From CAXXHQ01 sp963665265 (lineage in GTDB: Bacteria; Planctomycetota; Planctomycetia; Pirellulales; Thermoguttaceae): 64,000 nucleotides of DNA. A model generated the notes under the pieces. It ran no database searches. It was given only the letters and a program-made list of their open reading frames with translations, and had not been told where the DNA came from. Numbering within the stretch: position 1 is the stretch's first letter; the number at the start of each line of letters is the position of its first letter. The stretch lies in contig OY762224.2 in NCBI GenBank assembly GCA_963665265.2, positions 310,001 through 374,000 on the forward strand. Direction: 5' to 3'. The translations under genes and the position numbers were made by a program. Positions 25,152-34,046 of this stretch are shown here, piece by piece.

Positions 25152-27527
25152 ATGAGTTTCCGAACGAAAATTATCGGGCTGAGTCTTCTGGGGATTTTAC
25201 TCTCCTCGACGACGATCGTCGCCGTCGTAATGCTGCAACGCGGTTCGCTCGAAAGCGAGATCACGCTCGAGGTCAACAAGCTTGGCAAGCAGGAATGCGC
25301 GAGTATCGCTCGCGACGTCTACTTGATGCTGCAAGTGCATCAAGAAAAAATTAAAAAAGATCTTCAAGCGAGCTTGAACGTGGCACGCGACGTGATGAAA
25401 CGCGTCGGTCCCGTTTCATTCGCCTCGGAAAAAACTTCTTGGACCGCCACGAATCAAGTCACTAAATCTTCTTCGACGGTCGATCTGCCCAAGATGCTCG
25501 TCGGACCTCAATGGCTCGGACAAAACTCCGAAGCCGGCGTCGTCTCGCCGATTGTCGATGAAGTGAAAAACCTCGTCGGCGGCACATGCACGATCTTCCA
25601 ACGCATGAACGACGCGGGCGATATGCTCCGCGTTTGCACGAACGTGAAAAACGGAGGCGGCAAGCGGGCGATCGGCACGTTCATCCCCGCCGTCACGGCC
25701 GAAGGAAAACCCAATCCGGTGATTGAAGCGTTGAATCGCGGCGAGACTTACGTCGGCCGCGCGTTCGTCGTCGACGCTTGGTACATTACCGTCTACGAAC
25801 CGCTCCGCGACGCGAACGATAAAGTCGTCGGCTCGCTCTACTTCGGCGTGAAGCAAGAAGACGTTCCCGAACTCCGTAAAGGTATCCAAAGCGTGGTCGC
25901 CGGTAAAACCGGGTACGCCTACGTGATCGGCGGCACAGGCGATCAAAAAGGAAAATACGTTATCTCGCAAGGCGGTAAACGCGACGGCGAGAATATTTGG
26001 GAAGCCAAAGACTCGAACGGCAATTTGTTCATCCAAGACGTCGTGAACAAAGGGACCGCCACAAAAGACGGCAACTGCGATTTCGTTCGCTACCCGTGGA
26101 AAAACCCCGGCGATAAAGAAGCCCGCTACAAAGTGGCGGCCGTCACCTACTTCGCCCCGTGGGATTGGGTGATCGGCGTCGGCGCCTATGAAGACGATTA
26201 CCAAGAGGCGCTGTCACGCGTCGGCGAGGCGATTAACGGCATGATTATTTGGAGCGTCGTGGGAGCGGTCGTCGCGATGATCGCTTGCGGCGTTCTCTCT
26301 TGGTGGGCCGGCAATAAAATGGCCAAGCCTTTGGCCGAAACGGTCGAAGTGATGGGAAAAGTCGCGCAAGGCGATTATTCCTGCCGCCTGCACATCGCGA
26401 GCAAAGACGAATTCGGCCAAATGGCCACTTCACTCAATGCCGCTATCGCCGCTACCGACGAAGCCATGACTGAAGTCCGCTCCGCCGCCGAACGCGAGCA
26501 ACGCATGCAAGAAGAGCAGGCCGAGGAAGAACGCCGCCGCATGGACGAGGAAAACGCCCGTCGCGCGGAGGAAGCCGCCCGCGAACGCGAACAGCAAGAG
26601 AAGGAACGCCTTGCGGCCGAGAAGGTCCGCGCTAAGGTCGACCACTTGCTCGACGTCGTCGCCGCCGCCGCCAAGGGCGACCTCACCCAACACGTTCGAG
26701 TCGATGGAAACGAGCCCGTCGACGAGTTGGCCGGAGGAATCTCCACCATGCTCACCGACCTACGTAGCGTGATCGGACAGGTCACCGAGGCCGCAAGCCA
26801 ATTCAGCGAAGGCTCGCGTGTGATCGCCGAGAGCTCGCAGAGCTTGGCCCAAGGCGCGCAGACCCAGAGCGCCAGCGTCGAAGAGATGAGCGCCTCGATC
26901 GAGGAGCTCGCCCGATCGATCAACGCCGTGAAAGGAAACGCCCAAGAGGCCGACGGCGTGGCTCGCGAAACGACCAAGCTCGCCGAGGCCGGCGGCAAGG
27001 CCGTCAGCGACTCCGTCGAGGCGATGGAGCTGATCCGCACCAGTTCCCAGCAAATCAGCGAGATCATTCAAGTGATCTCCGAGATCGCCAGCCAAACCAA
27101 CCTCTTGGCCTTGAACGCCGCCATCGAGGCGGCCCGAGCCGGAGAGCACGGCATGGGATTCGCCGTCGTCGCCGACGAAGTCCGCAAGTTGGCCGAACGA
27201 TCGAATCAAGCCGCTCGCGAAATCTCCACCTTAATTAAGGAATCGACGCAACGCGTCGAACAAGGAGCCCAATTGAGCGTCAGCACCGGCGAATCGTTGA
27301 AGCAGATCATCGAGGGGGTCGAGAAGACCGCCGCCAAGATCGCCGAAATCGCCGAGGCCACCGTTCAACAAGCGGCCAACGCTCAAGAAGTGACCCAAGC
27401 CATCCAGAGCATTTCGCACGTCACCGAGCAATCGGCCGCCGGTAGCGAAGAGATGGCCTCGAGCAGCGAAGAGCTCGGCGCCCAGTCCCACGCCCTGAAG
27501 GACTTGGTCGTCCGGTTCCGCGTCTAA
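25152..27527 (+). CDS. Methyl-accepting chemotaxis protein with Cache-type sensor
   Basis: 791 residues, GGAGCG upstream of the ATG. TM1 about 7-29; a large extracytoplasmic region (about 30-360) with the Cache features 'GTFIPAVTAEGKPNPVIEALNRGETYVGRAFV', 'YITVYEPLRD', 'GKTGYAYVIGG' and 'WDWVIGVGAYEDDY'; TM2 about 362-384; HAMP about 385-440; a highly charged Glu/Arg/Gln helix (about 443-492); a second HAMP-like segment; and a signalling domain whose hairpin tip 'TNLLALNAAIEAARAGEHG' is canonical for binding CheA/CheW. From about residue 477 to the end it is identical in protein to the next receptor. No CheA, CheW or CheR gene is in the window. First of three tandem receptors. Confidence 0.93.
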   Translation: MSFRTKIIGLSLLGILLSSTTIVAVVMLQRGSLESEITLEVNKLGKQECASIARDVYLMLQVHQEKIKKDLQASLNVARDVMKRVGPVSFASEKTSWTATNQVTKSSSTVDLPKMLVGPQWLGQNSEAGVVSPIVDEVKNLVGGTCTIFQRMNDAGDMLRVCTNVKNGGGKRAIGTFIPAVTAEGKPNPVIEALNRGETYVGRAFVVDAWYITVYEPLRDANDKVVGSLYFGVKQEDVPELRKGIQSVVAGKTGYAYVIGGTGDQKGKYVISQGGKRDGENIWEAKDSNGNLFIQDVVNKGTATKDGNCDFVRYPWKNPGDKEARYKVAAVTYFAPWDWVIGVGAYEDDYQEALSRVGEAINGMIIWSVVGAVVAMIACGVLSWWAGNKMAKPLAETVEVMGKVAQGDYSCRLHIASKDEFGQMATSLNAAIAATDEAMTEVRSAAEREQRMQEEQAEEERRRMDEENARRAEEAAREREQQEKERLAAEKVRAKVDHLLDVVAAAAKGDLTQHVRVDGNEPVDELAGGISTMLTDLRSVIGQVTEAASQFSEGSRVIAESSQSLAQGAQTQSASVEEMSASIEELARSINAVKGNAQEADGVARETTKLAEAGGKAVSDSVEAMELIRTSSQQISEIIQVISEIASQTNLLALNAAIEAARAGEHGMGFAVVADEVRKLAERSNQAAREISTLIKESTQRVEQGAQLSVSTGESLKQIIEGVEKTAAKIAEIAEATVQQAANAQEVTQAIQSISHVTEQSAAGSEEMASSSEELGAQSHALKDLVVRFRV
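26583..27527 (+). repeat. Near-identical DNA block shared by receptors 1 and 2
   Basis: About 945 bases encoding the cytoplasmic half of receptor 1 match 29154-30098 in receptor 2 with only a handful of differences (for example at the HLLDVV codons and cgagcc/cgggcc near 27137). The third receptor (31750-32692) shares it in patches. Confidence 0.85.
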
Positions 27528-27565
27528 ACGTAAGGCGCTCGCCGAGCGCCAAAACGATTAAACCG

Positions 27566-27601
27566 AAAGGCCGCGCGATTCTTCAAAATCTCGCGGCCTT
27601 T
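27566..27601 (+). terminator. Intrinsic terminator after receptor 1
   Basis: AAAGGCCGCG ... CGCGGCCTTT stem with a short loop, preceded by a smaller palindrome 'ggcgctcgccgagcgcc' at 27534-27550. The same double-hairpin arrangement follows all three receptor genes. Confidence 0.75.
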
Positions 27602-27785
27602 CCTATTTCTTGAGGCACGCGAAGACGCCGAAAGAGCGCCCATCGCATGCCGTATCTCTCTGTACGAATAAACTTTTACGCGTTGAATTTCCGTTTCCGC
27701 GACCTACATACATATAGGTAAAGTGGTCTGACTGCAACGGGGGCAACCCACCCGAATTTTTTTTGCTAACGCCCGGAGGGAAATA

Positions 27786-30098
27786 ATGTCTTGGTTCATG
27801 AATCTTAGTTTGAAAACGAAATTACTTAGCGGGTTCTTCGTTGTCGCGTTCATCGCGGGACTCATCGGCTCAATCGCTTACGTCGGCATGAATAAAATCG
27901 ACGACGGCATCGCCGAGATCGGCTCCGTGCGTTTGCCGAGCGTCGTCAGTCTGTTAAAAATTCAAGACTGCGTGGATCAAATTCGCGTTTCGCAATGCAT
28001 CCTGAACGATCCCAACGCCAGCGTCAAAGAACGAAACGAAAAATACGAACTGATCACGAAAATGCGAGCGGAATATAAAAAGGCCTGGGACATCTACGAA
28101 CCGTTGCCGCAAACGAAAGAAGAAGAGGCGACGTGGAAAGAATTCGTCCCGGCGATCGGCTCTTGGCGCGACGGCAATAACGAGTTCCTCAAATACTCGA
28201 AGCAGTACGACGCCCTTATCAGCGAAGGAATCGAAAAAGGCTTCCCAATCACGCAAAACTACATTATCAACCTTCGCGAAAGCTTGGCGCAAACTTACAA
28301 AGTCCAGAACTTCTTAAAGACCGAAGCGCATGAATTCCGCAGCATGCTCCTCCGCGCCGATAAAAAGGAAAACTACGAGAAACATCGCTCGAACTACGAA
28401 ACGACCAAGGAAGGATTTCGAGTCGAACTAGGCAAGCTGAAAGAAATGCTTCCGACCGCCGGCATCGACGGGAAGATCGCCGAAGACCTGCTGGCGATGC
28501 ACGAAGAGATGAGCAAAAAATACGCCGTCGCTCTCGAAGGCGTCGATTTGGCGAAAGATTCCAGCGCCCATATCGTCGACGACAAAATTAGCGGCCTGCA
28601 ACGCGGATTAAGCGACGGCCTCGATAACTTGGCGAAGTTGCTCTCCGCCACGCGCGAAAAAGCGAACATCCTTGTCGTCAAAATGACCGAAATGCGCACG
28701 AACGCTCGCAAGTATCAAGACGTCGCCGTCGGTCATTTGGCGACTCTTATTAAAATCAACGAGGACGTCGCCGCCGCTTCCACGAAGTCTGCGATTAGCA
28801 CGGCGTCCGAAACCGAATACGTCATGATCTTCGCCTCGACCGCCGGTTTCGTTATCGCCTTAGGCTTAGGCTTCTGGCTAAGCCTGATGATCACTCGCCC
28901 GATCGCCAAAGTCTCCGACGTGCTGGAATACGTCGCTAAAGGCGATTACAGCCACAAGGTCGAACACGATTCGAAGGACGAGATCGGCCGCATGGCCGCC
29001 GACTTAAACGTGGCCATCGAGGCCACGGCCAATATGCTGGACGAAATCAAATCCGCCGCCGAGCGCGAACAACGCATGCAAGCCGAGCAGGCCGAAACCG
29101 AACGCCGTCAGCAAGCCGAGGAGCAGGCTCGACGGGAAGAGGAATCCGCCCGCGAACGCGAACAGCAAGAGAAGGAACGCCTTGCGGCCGAGAAGGTCCG
29201 CGCTAAGGTCGACCATCTCTTGGACGTCGTCGCCGCCGCCGCCAAGGGCGACCTCACCCAACACGTTCGAGTCGATGGAAACGAGCCCGTCGACGAGTTG
29301 GCCGGAGGAATCTCCACCATGCTCACCGACCTACGTAGCGTGATCGGACAGGTCACCGAGGCCGCAAGCCAATTCAGCGAAGGCTCGCGTGTGATCGCCG
29401 AGAGCTCGCAGAGCTTGGCCCAAGGCGCGCAGACCCAGAGCGCCAGCGTCGAAGAGATGAGCGCCTCGATCGAGGAGCTCGCCCGATCGATCAACGCCGT
29501 GAAAGGAAACGCCCAAGAGGCCGACGGCGTGGCTCGCGAAACGACCAAGCTCGCCGAGGCCGGCGGCAAGGCCGTCAGCGACTCCGTCGAGGCGATGGAG
29601 CTGATCCGCACCAGTTCCCAGCAAATCAGCGAGATCATTCAAGTGATCTCCGAGATCGCCAGCCAAACCAACCTCTTGGCCTTGAACGCCGCCATCGAGG
29701 CGGCCCGGGCCGGAGAGCACGGCATGGGATTCGCCGTCGTCGCCGACGAAGTCCGCAAGTTGGCCGAACGATCGAATCAAGCCGCTCGCGAAATCTCCAC
29801 CTTAATTAAGGAATCGACGCAACGCGTCGAACAAGGCGCCCAATTGAGCGTCAGCACCGGCGAATCGTTGAAGCAGATCATCGAGGGGGTCGAGAAAACC
29901 GCCGCCAAGATCGCCGAAATCGCCGAGGCCACCGTTCAACAAGCGGCCAACGCTCAAGAAGTGACCCAAGCCATCCAGAGCATTTCGCACGTCACCGAGC
30001 AATCGGCCGCCGGAAGCGAAGAGATGGCCTCGAGCAGCGAAGAGCTCGGCGCCCAGTCCCACGCCCTGAAGGACTTGGTCGTCCGATTCCGCGTCTAA
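27786..30098 (+). CDS. Methyl-accepting chemotaxis protein with helical-bundle sensor
   Basis: 770 residues, GGAGGG upstream of the ATG. TM1 about 12-33; an extracytoplasmic all-helical region (about 34-343) of the four-helix-bundle type, without Cache motifs; TM2 about 344-368; HAMP; a charged Glu/Arg/Gln helix; a HAMP-like segment; and the conserved signalling domain with 'TNLLALNAAIEAARAGEHG'. The sensor is about 50-60 percent similar by eye to that of the third receptor and unrelated to that of the first. The cytoplasmic end is identical to receptor 1 over about 315 residues, so the output should be the same while the signal differs. It has its own promoter region (259 bases upstream) and terminator. 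Confidence 0.93.
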   Translation: MSWFMNLSLKTKLLSGFFVVAFIAGLIGSIAYVGMNKIDDGIAEIGSVRLPSVVSLLKIQDCVDQIRVSQCILNDPNASVKERNEKYELITKMRAEYKKAWDIYEPLPQTKEEEATWKEFVPAIGSWRDGNNEFLKYSKQYDALISEGIEKGFPITQNYIINLRESLAQTYKVQNFLKTEAHEFRSMLLRADKKENYEKHRSNYETTKEGFRVELGKLKEMLPTAGIDGKIAEDLLAMHEEMSKKYAVALEGVDLAKDSSAHIVDDKISGLQRGLSDGLDNLAKLLSATREKANILVVKMTEMRTNARKYQDVAVGHLATLIKINEDVAAASTKSAISTASETEYVMIFASTAGFVIALGLGFWLSLMITRPIAKVSDVLEYVAKGDYSHKVEHDSKDEIGRMAADLNVAIEATANMLDEIKSAAEREQRMQAEQAETERRQQAEEQARREEESAREREQQEKERLAAEKVRAKVDHLLDVVAAAAKGDLTQHVRVDGNEPVDELAGGISTMLTDLRSVIGQVTEAASQFSEGSRVIAESSQSLAQGAQTQSASVEEMSASIEELARSINAVKGNAQEADGVARETTKLAEAGGKAVSDSVEAMELIRTSSQQISEIIQVISEIASQTNLLALNAAIEAARAGEHGMGFAVVADEVRKLAERSNQAAREISTLIKESTQRVEQGAQLSVSTGESLKQIIEGVEKTAAKIAEIAEATVQQAANAQEVTQAIQSISHVTEQSAAGSEEMASSSEELGAQSHALKDLVVRFRV

Positions 30099-30136
30099 AC
30101 GTAAGGCGCTCACCGAGCGCCGAAACGACTAAACCG

Positions 30137-30172
30137 AAAGGCCGCGAGATTTACCGAAATCTCGCGGCCTTT
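30137..30172 (+). terminator. Intrinsic terminator after receptor 2
   Basis: Perfect 16-bp stem (AAAGGCCGCGAGATTT and its complement) with a 4-base loop ACCG, then a T/C-rich run. Confidence 0.8.
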
Positions 30173-30379
30173 CCTATTTCTTGAGGCACGCCGTTCGCAA
30201 CGACCGCAAAAGAACCGTAGTCCCCACAGCCCGATTGCGGGAACCCGGTCCCCGGAAATGAATCGACGGGAACGGTTCGCAATAACGCACAAAGCGCATT
30301 TGCATTGCGATATTGCTGACCTATATCAACCTAGTAAGGGCAGTAACCTCATTCTTTTTGCAGATACTCGGAGTCCCGT

Positions 30380-32692
30380 ATGTCTTGGTTCAAGAATCTC
30401 AGTCTGAAGAAGAAACTACTAGGCGGATTCGCCGTCGTCGCCGTCGTCGCCGGCGTAGTCGGAGCGATCGGTTACATCGGCGCCCAAACGATGTCGTCCG
30501 ATTTGCAGGAAATCGGAATCGTTCGCTCCCCGAGCGTCGAAAGCTTATTACGAATTAAAGATTGCGCCGAACAAATTCGCGTCGCCCAAGGCATACTAAA
30601 CGACCCGAACTCGTCGATCAGCGATCGTCGCGGACAATACGACAATATCCTCAAGCTTCGCGAGGCCTACAAAAAGGCGTGGGATACTTACCTCCCGTTG
30701 CCGCAAACAGCCGAAGAGGCCGTCATTTGGAAGGAATACGTGCCGGAATGGGAGGCGTGGCGAGCGGGCAACAACGAATTCTTCAAATATTCGAAGCAAT
30801 ACGACGCCATGATCGACGACGGCGTCAAAAAAGGTTTCCCGATCACGAAGAATTACATTATCAATCTTCGCGAAAGTTTAGCGCAAACGTATAAAATTCA
30901 AGCGATCCTCAAGTCCGAAGGTCAAGAATATCGGAGCATGACCATTCGCGGCTTCAAAAAAGAGGATTACGAAAACTATAAAAGCAATTACGAGAAGGCC
31001 AAAGAGTCTTTCGTCGCGGAAACGGCCAAGCTGAAAGAAATGCTCCCTACGGCGGGAATCGACGGCCATATCGCCGACGACTTCCTGGCGATGCACAACG
31101 AGTTAAATAAGAAATTCGCCGACGCCGCCAACGGAGTCGATCTATCGAAAGACGCAAGCGTCCGCGCAATCGACGGAAAAATCGTCGGCATCCAGCGGAA
31201 TCTTAGCGAAGGCCTCGATAACTTGGCCAAGTTGATCTCCGCCACGCGCGAACAGGCGAATTTAATCGTCATAAAAATGGCGGAAACTCGCGCAGCGACG
31301 CGAGCCCACCAAGAAGTCGCTATGGATCGCCTATATAAACTAATCAATTTAAATTCCGATTTGGCGAAAGAGTCGACCAAGAACGGATTGCAGGTCGCTT
31401 CGCAAATCCAAACGATGACTGTCGTCTCCGCTATCGTCGGATCGCTCCTCGCAATGTGCGTCGGCTTTTGGCTTAGTCAATTAATCACTCGTCCGGTCGC
31501 CAAAGTCTCCGATGTGCTGGAATACGTCGCTAAGGGAGACTATAGCCGAAAGGTTGATCATCAATCGAAGGACGAGATCGGCCGCATGGCCGCCGACCTA
31601 AACGTCGCCATCGACGCCACGGCGAAGTTGATGCAAGACGTGAAGGACGCCGCCGAACGCGAGCAACGCATGCAAGCGGAACGAGCCGAGGAAGAACGCC
31701 GTCAGCAAGCCGAAGAGCAAGCCCGTCGCGCGGAGGAATCCGCCCGCGAACGCGAACAGCAAGAGAAAGAACGCATCGCGGCCGAGAAGGTCCGCGCCAA
31801 GGTCGATCATCTCTTGGACGTCGTCGCCGCCGCCGCCAAGGGCGACCTCACCCAACACGTTCAAGTCGAAGGAAACGAACCCGTCGACGAGTTGGCCGGT
31901 GGAATCGCCGCCATGCTCACCGACCTCCGCAGCGTAATCGGACAGGTCACCGAGGCCGCAAGCCAATTCAGCGAAGGTTCGCGAGTGATCGCCGAGAGCT
32001 CGCAGAGCTTGGCCCAAGGCGCGCAGACCCAGAGCGCCAGCGTCGAAGAGATGAGCGCCTCGATCGAGGAGCTCGCCCGATCGATCGACGCCGTGAAAGG
32101 GAACGCCCGCGAAGCGGACGGAGTTGCGAAAGAAACTACGCGTTTAGCCGAGGCCGGCGGCAAGGCCGTCAGCGACTCAGTCGAAGCGATGGAGCTGATC
32201 CGCACCAGTTCGCAGCAAATCAGCGAGATCATTCAAGTGATCTCCGAGATCGCCAGCCAAACCAACCTCTTGGCCTTGAACGCCGCCATCGAGGCGGCCC
32301 GGGCCGGAGAGCACGGCATGGGATTCGCCGTCGTCGCCGACGAAGTCCGCAAGTTGGCCGAACGATCGAATCAAGCCGCTCGCGAAATCTCCACCTTAAT
32401 TAAGGAATCGACGCAACGCGTCGAGCAAGGCGCCCAGCTAAGCGGAAGCGCCGGCGAATCGCTGAAGCAGATCATCGAGGGGGTCGAAAAGACCGCCGCC
32501 AAGATCGCCGAAATCGCCGACGCCACCGTCCAACAGGCTTCCAACGCCCAAGAGGTCGCCCACGCCATCCAGAACGTATCGCATGTGACCGAAGAATCGG
32601 CCGCCGGAAGCGAAGAGATGGCCTCGAGCAGCGAAGAACTCGGCGCGCAGGCCAACGCCCTTCGCGACCTAATCGTGAAGTTCCGCGTCTGA
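30380..32692 (+). CDS. Methyl-accepting chemotaxis protein, paralogue of the preceding receptor
   Basis: 770 residues, exactly the length of receptor 2. TM1 about 12-32; helical-bundle sensor with many conserved stretches shared with receptor 2 ('FFKYSKQYDAMI', 'ITKNYIINLRESLAQTYK', 'LKEMLPTAGIDG'); TM2 about 345-368; HAMP; charged helix (EREQRMQAERAEEERRQQ...); HAMP-like segment; signalling domain with the same hairpin tip. Its cytoplasmic half differs from receptors 1 and 2 at scattered sites (for example 'QLSGSAGESL', 'NVSHVTEESA') but is identical in DNA over long patches. It arose by tandem duplication, with later exchange between copies inferred. Confidence 0.93.
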   Translation: MSWFKNLSLKKKLLGGFAVVAVVAGVVGAIGYIGAQTMSSDLQEIGIVRSPSVESLLRIKDCAEQIRVAQGILNDPNSSISDRRGQYDNILKLREAYKKAWDTYLPLPQTAEEAVIWKEYVPEWEAWRAGNNEFFKYSKQYDAMIDDGVKKGFPITKNYIINLRESLAQTYKIQAILKSEGQEYRSMTIRGFKKEDYENYKSNYEKAKESFVAETAKLKEMLPTAGIDGHIADDFLAMHNELNKKFADAANGVDLSKDASVRAIDGKIVGIQRNLSEGLDNLAKLISATREQANLIVIKMAETRAATRAHQEVAMDRLYKLINLNSDLAKESTKNGLQVASQIQTMTVVSAIVGSLLAMCVGFWLSQLITRPVAKVSDVLEYVAKGDYSRKVDHQSKDEIGRMAADLNVAIDATAKLMQDVKDAAEREQRMQAERAEEERRQQAEEQARRAEESAREREQQEKERIAAEKVRAKVDHLLDVVAAAAKGDLTQHVQVEGNEPVDELAGGIAAMLTDLRSVIGQVTEAASQFSEGSRVIAESSQSLAQGAQTQSASVEEMSASIEELARSIDAVKGNAREADGVAKETTRLAEAGGKAVSDSVEAMELIRTSSQQISEIIQVISEIASQTNLLALNAAIEAARAGEHGMGFAVVADEVRKLAERSNQAAREISTLIKESTQRVEQGAQLSGSAGESLKQIIEGVEKTAAKIAEIADATVQQASNAQEVAHAIQNVSHVTEESAAGSEEMASSSEELGAQANALRDLIVKFRV

Positions 32693-32733
32693 ACGTAGCA
32701 CCGCGCTCACCAAGCGCCGAAACAATTAAACCG

Positions 32734-32769
32734 AAAGGCCGCGCGATTTACCGAAATCTCGCGGCCTTT
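32734..32769 (+). terminator. Intrinsic terminator after receptor 3
   Basis: AAAGGCCGCG(C/A)GATTT stem, ACCG loop, complementary arm and a TTTTCCTTTTCTT run. Separates the receptor array from the pst operon. Confidence 0.8.
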
Positions 32770-32838
32770 TCCTTTTCTTGGGTTTACTGAGCCGAAGCGA
32801 GGCTAAAACGGCGTGTTTTTCCCATTAAAAACAGGAAG

Positions 32839-32888
32839 CTAACCCACTCCTAACGATTTCCTAACGCCAAAACGGCAGAATCTTAACA
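32839..32888 (+). promoter_or_regulatory. Pho-box-like array upstream of pstS
   Basis: CTAAC occurs at 32839, 32850 and 32861, exactly 11 bases apart, and a related TTAAC at 32883 keeps the same phase two periods on. Eleven-base direct repeats are the known binding arrangement for PhoB/PhoP regulators. A possible -10 element TAGGAT at 32898-32903 follows the last half-site by ten bases. PhoB is encoded in the same block. Confidence 0.65.
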
Positions 32889-32963
32889 TAGGCCGACTAG
32901 GATTCTCATGGAGGCGTTTTTCCGCCTTCGCAATATGCCAACAAATTATTAGGAGAGCGTTCC

Positions 32964-33938
32964 ATGCGAGTCATTAGCTTTAACTTTATCGCGGGCGCGG
33001 CCTGCTGTCTGCTCGGATTGTTTTCCGTTTCGGCGCAAGCCGCGGGCGTCGATCCGGCCACGAAGCCCTACGAAACGAGCTCGGGCGTCTCGGGCAACCT
33101 AAACAGCGTCGGCTCCGACACGCTAAACAACTTAATGACCTTCTGGTCCGACTCGTTCCAAAAGCTCTATCCGAACGTGAAGTTTCAGATAAAGGGCGAA
33201 GGCTCGAACACCGCCCCGCCGGCCTTGACCGAAGGCGTCTCGCAGCTTGGCCCCATGTCGCGCGCCATGAAAGACCCGGAACTCGAAACGTTCGAAAAGA
33301 AATACGGTTATAAGCCGACCCGCATTAGCGTCGCCTTGGATTGCGTCGCCATCTTCGTGAACAAGGATAATCCGCTCAAGGGCTTGACGATGCAGCAAGT
33401 CGATTGCATCTTCTCGCAAACCCGCAAGAGCGGTTTCAACGACATCAAAACGTGGAACCAGGTCGGCCTCGACGGCGAGTGGAACCAGAAGCCGATCACC
33501 TTGTTCGGCCGTAACTCGGCCAGCGGCACCTACCTCTACGTGAAAGAGCATGCCTTGCAGAAGGGCGATTATAAAGACACGGTCAAAGAGCAACCCGGCT
33601 CGGCCGGCGTGGTCAACGGCGTCGCCGGCGACAAGTACGCCATCGGCTACTCGGGCATCGGCTACCTGACCTCCGACGTCCGCGCCGTCCCCCTGGCCAA
33701 GAACGCCGACTCGAAGCTGATCGAACCGAACTTCGACAACGTGCTGAACGGCAAATATCCGATGGGTCGCTCCCTCTACATCTACGTCAACAAGAAACCG
33801 AACGAACCCCTTCCCGCCCACATCAAGGAATTCTTCAAGTTCATTCTCTCCAAGGAAGGCCAAGAAATCGTCGTCAAAGACGGATTCGGCGCCTTGCCCT
33901 TGAAAGTGATCGAAGAGCAATTGAAGGCGATTCAGTAA
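32964..33938 (+). CDS. pstS: Phosphate-binding protein of the Pst ABC transporter
   Basis: 324 residues, AGGAGAG upstream of the ATG. Signal peptide about 1-26 ('CCLLGLFSVSAQAAG'). The mature part has the phosphate-binding landmarks 'SVGSDTLNNLMTFWSDSFQKLYP', 'GEGSNTAPPAL', 'LGPMSRAMK', 'GRNSASGTYLYVKE' and 'YAIGYSGIGY'. It captures phosphate outside the inner membrane and passes it to PstC/PstA. First gene of the pst-pho block, with a Pho-box-like array upstream, so induction by phosphate starvation is expected. Confidence 0.95.
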   Translation: MRVISFNFIAGAACCLLGLFSVSAQAAGVDPATKPYETSSGVSGNLNSVGSDTLNNLMTFWSDSFQKLYPNVKFQIKGEGSNTAPPALTEGVSQLGPMSRAMKDPELETFEKKYGYKPTRISVALDCVAIFVNKDNPLKGLTMQQVDCIFSQTRKSGFNDIKTWNQVGLDGEWNQKPITLFGRNSASGTYLYVKEHALQKGDYKDTVKEQPGSAGVVNGVAGDKYAIGYSGIGYLTSDVRAVPLAKNADSKLIEPNFDNVLNGKYPMGRSLYIYVNKKPNEPLPAHIKEFFKFILSKEGQEIVVKDGFGALPLKVIEEQLKAIQ

Positions 33939-34046
33939 GCCCGGAATTCCGGAATCAAGATCAGGGGCGAGATTATTCCCAATGCGAAGCGATTCCGCGG
34001 CAAACAATCCTTTCGCCGCGGTTTCGCCCGCAACAAGCAGTGACCT

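Noticed and set aside
25416..32655. Many antisense frames of 90-260 codons opposite the three chemoreceptor genes
   Set aside because: They are the complement of conserved receptor codons, repeat wherever the receptor DNA repeats, and have no start signals.
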